A stretch of 7,082 nt of DNA. Source: Candidatus Brocadiia bacterium. GTDB taxonomy: Bacteria; Planctomycetota; PUPC01; DSUN01. A program made the translations under genes and the position numbers. This document shows, piece by piece, positions 4,806 to 7,082 of the stretch. Each line of letters begins with the position of its first letter. Position 1 is the stretch's first letter. The stretch lies in the NCBI GenBank assembly GCA_016782825.1, contig JADHXT010000181.1, positions 1 to 7,082 of the forward strand, read 5' to 3'. Under the pieces are notes generated by a model. It was given only the letters and a program-made list of their open reading frames with translations. It had not been told where the DNA came from and did not search any database.

Positions 4806-6210
4806 GCCGTCGCCCGAGCCCCGCCACGGCCTGGCCCTCCTGCTGCTCCTGTTCGTGCCCCTCCGCCTCATGAGCCTGGTGTGGTACCAGCCGCTGCACG
4901 TGGAAGTGGCCACGTTTCAGTTCCCCTTTGCCTACCTCCAGCATCACGGCCTCTATCCTTTCTTCGACTACTGGCTCGAGCACCCGCCCGTGCTGGTGTA
5001 TCATTTCCTCGGCCTGGCGGCTGCGGCGCGGGGCCTGCTGGGGGCCGGCTCGGTGGCCTGGCAGGCGGCGTGCTTCGTGCGCGCCGTACAGGTGAGCGCC
5101 GTGGTGTGGGAGACGGGCAGCCTGGCGCTCATCCACCGGGTGGTGCGGCGGCTGCGCGGCGAGCGCCAGGCGCTCTGGGCGTGCTGGGTCTACATCGCCC
5201 TCTTTGCCACGGGCTTCGTGTCGGCCTCGTATCTCGACAACTTCCCGGCGTTTCTCCTCCTGGCCGGCGTGGCGCTCATCGCGCACGGCCGCCTGATGTG
5301 GTCGGCCATGGTGCTGGGCATCGGCTTCATGACCAAGGTGTTCCCGGCGGCGTTGCTCCCTGTGCTGGCGAAGGGCACGGCGCGGTGGCCTCGGCGGGTG
5401 CTTGCCGGGGGCGCCTTCGCGGTCGTGGTGGGCCTCACGGCCGCGCCGTTTGTCGTGAGGGACCGGCCGTGGCTGCGCTGCGGACTCGAGTGCACGATGC
5501 GCCGCCCGCCGTGGGAGACCGTGTGGGCGCTGCTGGAGGGACAGTACGAGTTCGGCTACGTGGGCCCCCAGCCGTCGGCCTTCGACCCGGCATACATGCG
5601 CAAGTGTGGCGTCACCGACGAGCAGTGGCGCCGCCTGCTCGACCTGCCGCCGAGCGTGTATCTGCGCGGCGCGCCCGAGGCCAAAGAGGGGCAGACGAAT
5701 GCCGACGTCAACCGGGCGCTGCTGGCGCGGCATCCGCGGTTTCGCGTGGCCTTCTACGGCGTGGCGAGCCACTTTGCCACCGACCTGCACTTCATCGGGC
5801 CGCCCATGAAGCGGCCGTGGCTCTACGCCGCGGCGGGCGTGGCCTTCGCACTTTTCTATGTGTGGGTGTTTGCCCGGCTGCCGGCCGAGCTGTCGCCGGA
5901 GCGGCGGGTGCTCTTCGCCGCGTTCACGGTGCTGCTGTTCTTCCTTTACTCCAAGGGGTGGAGCCCGCAGTTCGTGGCCTACGTGATCCCCCTCTTCCTC
6001 ATCGTCTTCCCCACGGGCGAGGCCGTGCTGTGGTGCCTGCTGCTCAGCGTCACGGCGTTTCTGGAGATGCCCGTGTGGGCGGTGTACGTGCACGGGCGGC
6101 CGGGCCTGGCCGCGCTCGACCGCGTGCTGCTTCAGGTCGCCGTGCTGGGGCGGACGGCCATCCTGGCGGTCACCCTCGGCCGCATCTACCGCCGACTGCT
6201 GCGCAAGTGA
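4792..6210 (+). CDS. Polytopic GT-C-fold glycosyltransferase, GT87/DUF2029-like
   Basis: A 472-residue integral membrane protein with about 10-12 predicted helices; the first is at about 13-31. Family features suggest a GT-C transferase using a polyprenyl-phosphate sugar on the outer side of the membrane: an acidic residue in the first loop (HVEVATF, 36-42), then GLYPFFDYWLEHPPVLVY (53-70), which resembles the 'PY.D...EYPP' block of GT87-type enzymes. Also seen are GIGFMTKVFPAALLPVL (176-192) and YSKGWSPQFVAYVIPLFL (386-403), both typical of this group. A large soluble loop (about 223-342) is predicted between helix groups, with RRPPWETVWALLEG (237-250) near its start. GTG 4792 is preferred because it keeps the whole first helix and follows a G-rich stretch; the ATG at 4870 would remove most of it. 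It overlaps the cyclase gene by 14 bases. The sugar and acceptor cannot be told from sequence alone. Confidence 0.72.
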   Translation: MCASEPSPEPRHGLALLLLLFVPLRLMSLVWYQPLHVEVATFQFPFAYLQHHGLYPFFDYWLEHPPVLVYHFLGLAAAARGLLGAGSVAWQAACFVRAVQVSAVVWETGSLALIHRVVRRLRGERQALWACWVYIALFATGFVSASYLDNFPAFLLLAGVALIAHGRLMWSAMVLGIGFMTKVFPAALLPVLAKGTARWPRRVLAGGAFAVVVGLTAAPFVVRDRPWLRCGLECTMRRPPWETVWALLEGQYEFGYVGPQPSAFDPAYMRKCGVTDEQWRRLLDLPPSVYLRGAPEAKEGQTNADVNRALLARHPRFRVAFYGVASHFATDLHFIGPPMKRPWLYAAAGVAFALFYVWVFARLPAELSPERRVLFAAFTVLLFFLYSKGWSPQFVAYVIPLFLIVFPTGEAVLWCLLLSVTAFLEMPVWAVYVHGRPGLAALDRVLLQVAVLGRTAILAVTLGRIYRRLLRK

Positions 6211-6944
6211 GCCGTCCCTTTGGCATCGGCCGTGCCCTCGGCGGCCAGCTCCTTGCGGAATCCGTCCCAGTAGCGCATCACCCGCCGCACGTAGACCCGC
6301 GTCTCCGACGGCGCCTCGAGCGCCACCAGCTCCCACGACGCCATCTTCGGGTTCGCCTTTCGCAGCCGCGACATCCGGCCCGGCCCGCAGTTGTAGGCCG
6401 CCAGGTAGAGGAACGGGTCGTCGTCGAACATCCGCCGCATGAGCGCCAGGTAGCGGGTGCCGAGGCGCACGTTGAGCGCGGGGTCGAAGAGCGCCTCGGG
6501 GCCGGCCAGCTCCAGCTTCTCCTTCTTCGCCATGTCCAGCGCCGTGGGCCACATGAGCTGCATGAGGCCGCGGGCGTTCGAGCGCGACACCGCCTTGGGC
6601 CGCCCCGAGCTTTCGGCCTGGACCACGGCGAGGATCAGCGCGGGGTCCAGGTCGCGGCGTCGGCCGTAGAAGCGGGCCAGATCGTGCAGGCTCCTCAGCT
6701 TGCTGGGGCGGGTGGTCAGATACACCACCACGCACGCCACGGCCAGCACCACCCCCACTGCGGCGATGAACACACGCCGTCGTAAGTGTGGCGGGATGCC
6801 CGCTATCCACCGCCGCGGCCCGTGCTGCATGGGGGGCAGGGGAGGGGGCTCGGCCGCCGCGCGGCCCGGCACCACGGGCTCGGGCGACTCGCACGGCTCC
6901 TGGGGCGGCCAGTCTTCGGCCGGGTTCTTCTTCTCTTCCGTCAC
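6186..6944 (-). CDS. Membrane-anchored lytic murein transglycosylase (SLT domain)
   Basis: This 252-residue enzyme should cleave the MurNAc-GlcNAc bond of peptidoglycan, forming 1,6-anhydro-MurNAc, in the periplasm. A proline- and glutamate-rich cytoplasmic tail (1-43) and a basic stretch lead to one membrane helix (about 58-77). The SLT/GH23 domain (about 85-230) has the catalytic Glu in QAESSGRPKAVS (Glu111), GLMQLM (126-131), LFDPALNVRLGTRYL (152-166) and AAYNCGPG (182-189), followed by ETRVYVRRVM (214-223). It is short compared with Slt70 and lacks LysM or other wall-binding repeats. GTG 6944 is chosen because GAGGAG lies 6 bases upstream; an earlier start would add a cysteine-rich, unconvincing extension. 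Its last 25 bases overlap the end of the convergent glycosyltransferase gene, with stop codon TAG. Confidence 0.93.
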   Translation of the reverse strand: MTEEKKNPAEDWPPQEPCESPEPVVPGRAAAEPPPLPPMQHGPRRWIAGIPPHLRRRVFIAAVGVVLAVACVVVYLTTRPSKLRSLHDLARFYGRRRDLDPALILAVVQAESSGRPKAVSRSNARGLMQLMWPTALDMAKKEKLELAGPEALFDPALNVRLGTRYLALMRRMFDDDPFLYLAAYNCGPGRMSRLRKANPKMASWELVALEAPSETRVYVRRVMRYWDGFRKELAAEGTADAKGTAHLRSSRR

Positions 6945-6950
6945 GGCGCA

Positions 6951-6956
6951 CTCCTC
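6951..6956 (-). promoter_or_regulatory. Ribosome binding site of the lytic transglycosylase
   Basis: The complement reads GAGGAG with 6 bases to GTG 6944. It is the best Shine-Dalgarno in the window and decides the start of this gene against upstream in-frame GTG and ATG codons. Confidence 0.75.
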
Positions 6957-7052
6957 GCGCGGATTCACTGCACCTGTTAGCGACGGGGAAGGTGGCCGGC
7001 AGCAACGGGGACACACGCCACACTTGCACCGCGGCCCGAGCCGACCTCTTGC

Positions 7053-7061
7053 ATTATAACA
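7053..7061 (-). promoter_or_regulatory. Extended -10 promoter element upstream of the lytic transglycosylase
   Basis: On the minus strand the bases read TGT followed by a perfect TATAAT (7058-7053), in the only AT-rich patch of the right edge. No good -35 is seen at 16-18 bases upstream within the window (CACCCC at 17), which extended -10 promoters can tolerate. Transcription would start near 7046, giving a leader of about 100 bases before GTG 6944. I see no other gene or clear structure in that leader. Confidence 0.55.
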
Positions 7062-7082
7062 GTTTTTGAGGGGAGGGGGTGC

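Noticed and set aside
3459..4913. A 484-codon open frame on the minus strand opposite tyrA and the cyclase
   Set aside because: The plus-strand genes have full catalytic motifs; the opposite frame has none and no ribosome site.
6211..6260. An intrinsic terminator after the glycosyltransferase
   Set aside because: There is no hairpin followed by a T-run; the region is coding sequence of the convergent transglycosylase.
4881..6785. A 634-codon open frame on the plus strand
   Set aside because: It crosses a clear membrane protein in the wrong frame and then runs antisense to a clear SLT domain. Composition is biased and no domain is visible.
4738..7029. A 763-codon open frame on the minus strand
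   Set aside because: It is antisense to the glycosyltransferase and in another frame of the transglycosylase. The product is Arg/His/Gly-rich low-complexity sequence with no motif, a normal effect of high GC content.

Overview
This is a very GC-rich chromosomal stretch from a bacterium. It is densely packed with housekeeping genes, with no mobile element, CRISPR array, rRNA or tRNA that I can see. The MEP isoprenoid pathway (ispF), a split-type acetyl-CoA carboxylase (accA), a Hanks-type Ser/Thr kinase and a c-di-GMP synthase together point to a free-living, probably Gram-negative bacterium. The gene styles (a small stand-alone kinase, a TyrA with a 'GHRQTS'-type cofactor loop, an IspF with 'LDAIGRGEAIAA' at its C-terminus) remind me of Planctomycetota or neighbouring candidate phyla. 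That placement is a low-confidence impression, not a demonstration.

Layout. From about 2955 leftward, on the minus strand, runs a four-gene unit: a Ser/Thr protein kinase (1908-2777), accA (943-1911, overlapping the kinase by ATGA), ispF (428-910) and the first 135 codons of cysS (1-405, continuing off the left edge). From about 3025 rightward, on the plus strand, runs a three-gene unit: tyrA prephenate/arogenate dehydrogenase (3100-3957), a two-helix membrane GGDEF diguanylate cyclase (3954-4805, ATGA overlap) and a GT-C-fold polytopic glycosyltransferase (4792-6210, 14-base overlap). A membrane-anchored lytic transglycosylase (6186-6944, minus strand) converges on the glycosyltransferase, and the two coding regions overlap tail to tail by 25 bases.

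The 322-base gap 2778-3099 holds two divergent sigma70-like promoters. Both have a 17-base spacer and an extended -10 (TGC before the hexamer). It also holds a candidate hairpin in the kinase leader and a Shine-Dalgarno that can be paired by its own leader ahead of tyrA. A third extended -10 (TGT-TATAAT) sits at the right edge upstream of the transglycosylase.

How the genes may work together. The left unit joins lipid precursors (malonyl-CoA, isoprenoids) and tRNA-Cys charging under a cytoplasmic kinase that is translationally coupled to accA. The right unit joins tyrosine synthesis, c-di-GMP signalling and a membrane glycosyltransferase, and faces a peptidoglycan lytic enzyme. The most notable points are the kinase-accA coupling, the atypical kinase motifs (HMD, DFA, reduced glycine loop) and the overlapping right-hand operon. 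I saw no clear evidence of a wholly new system.
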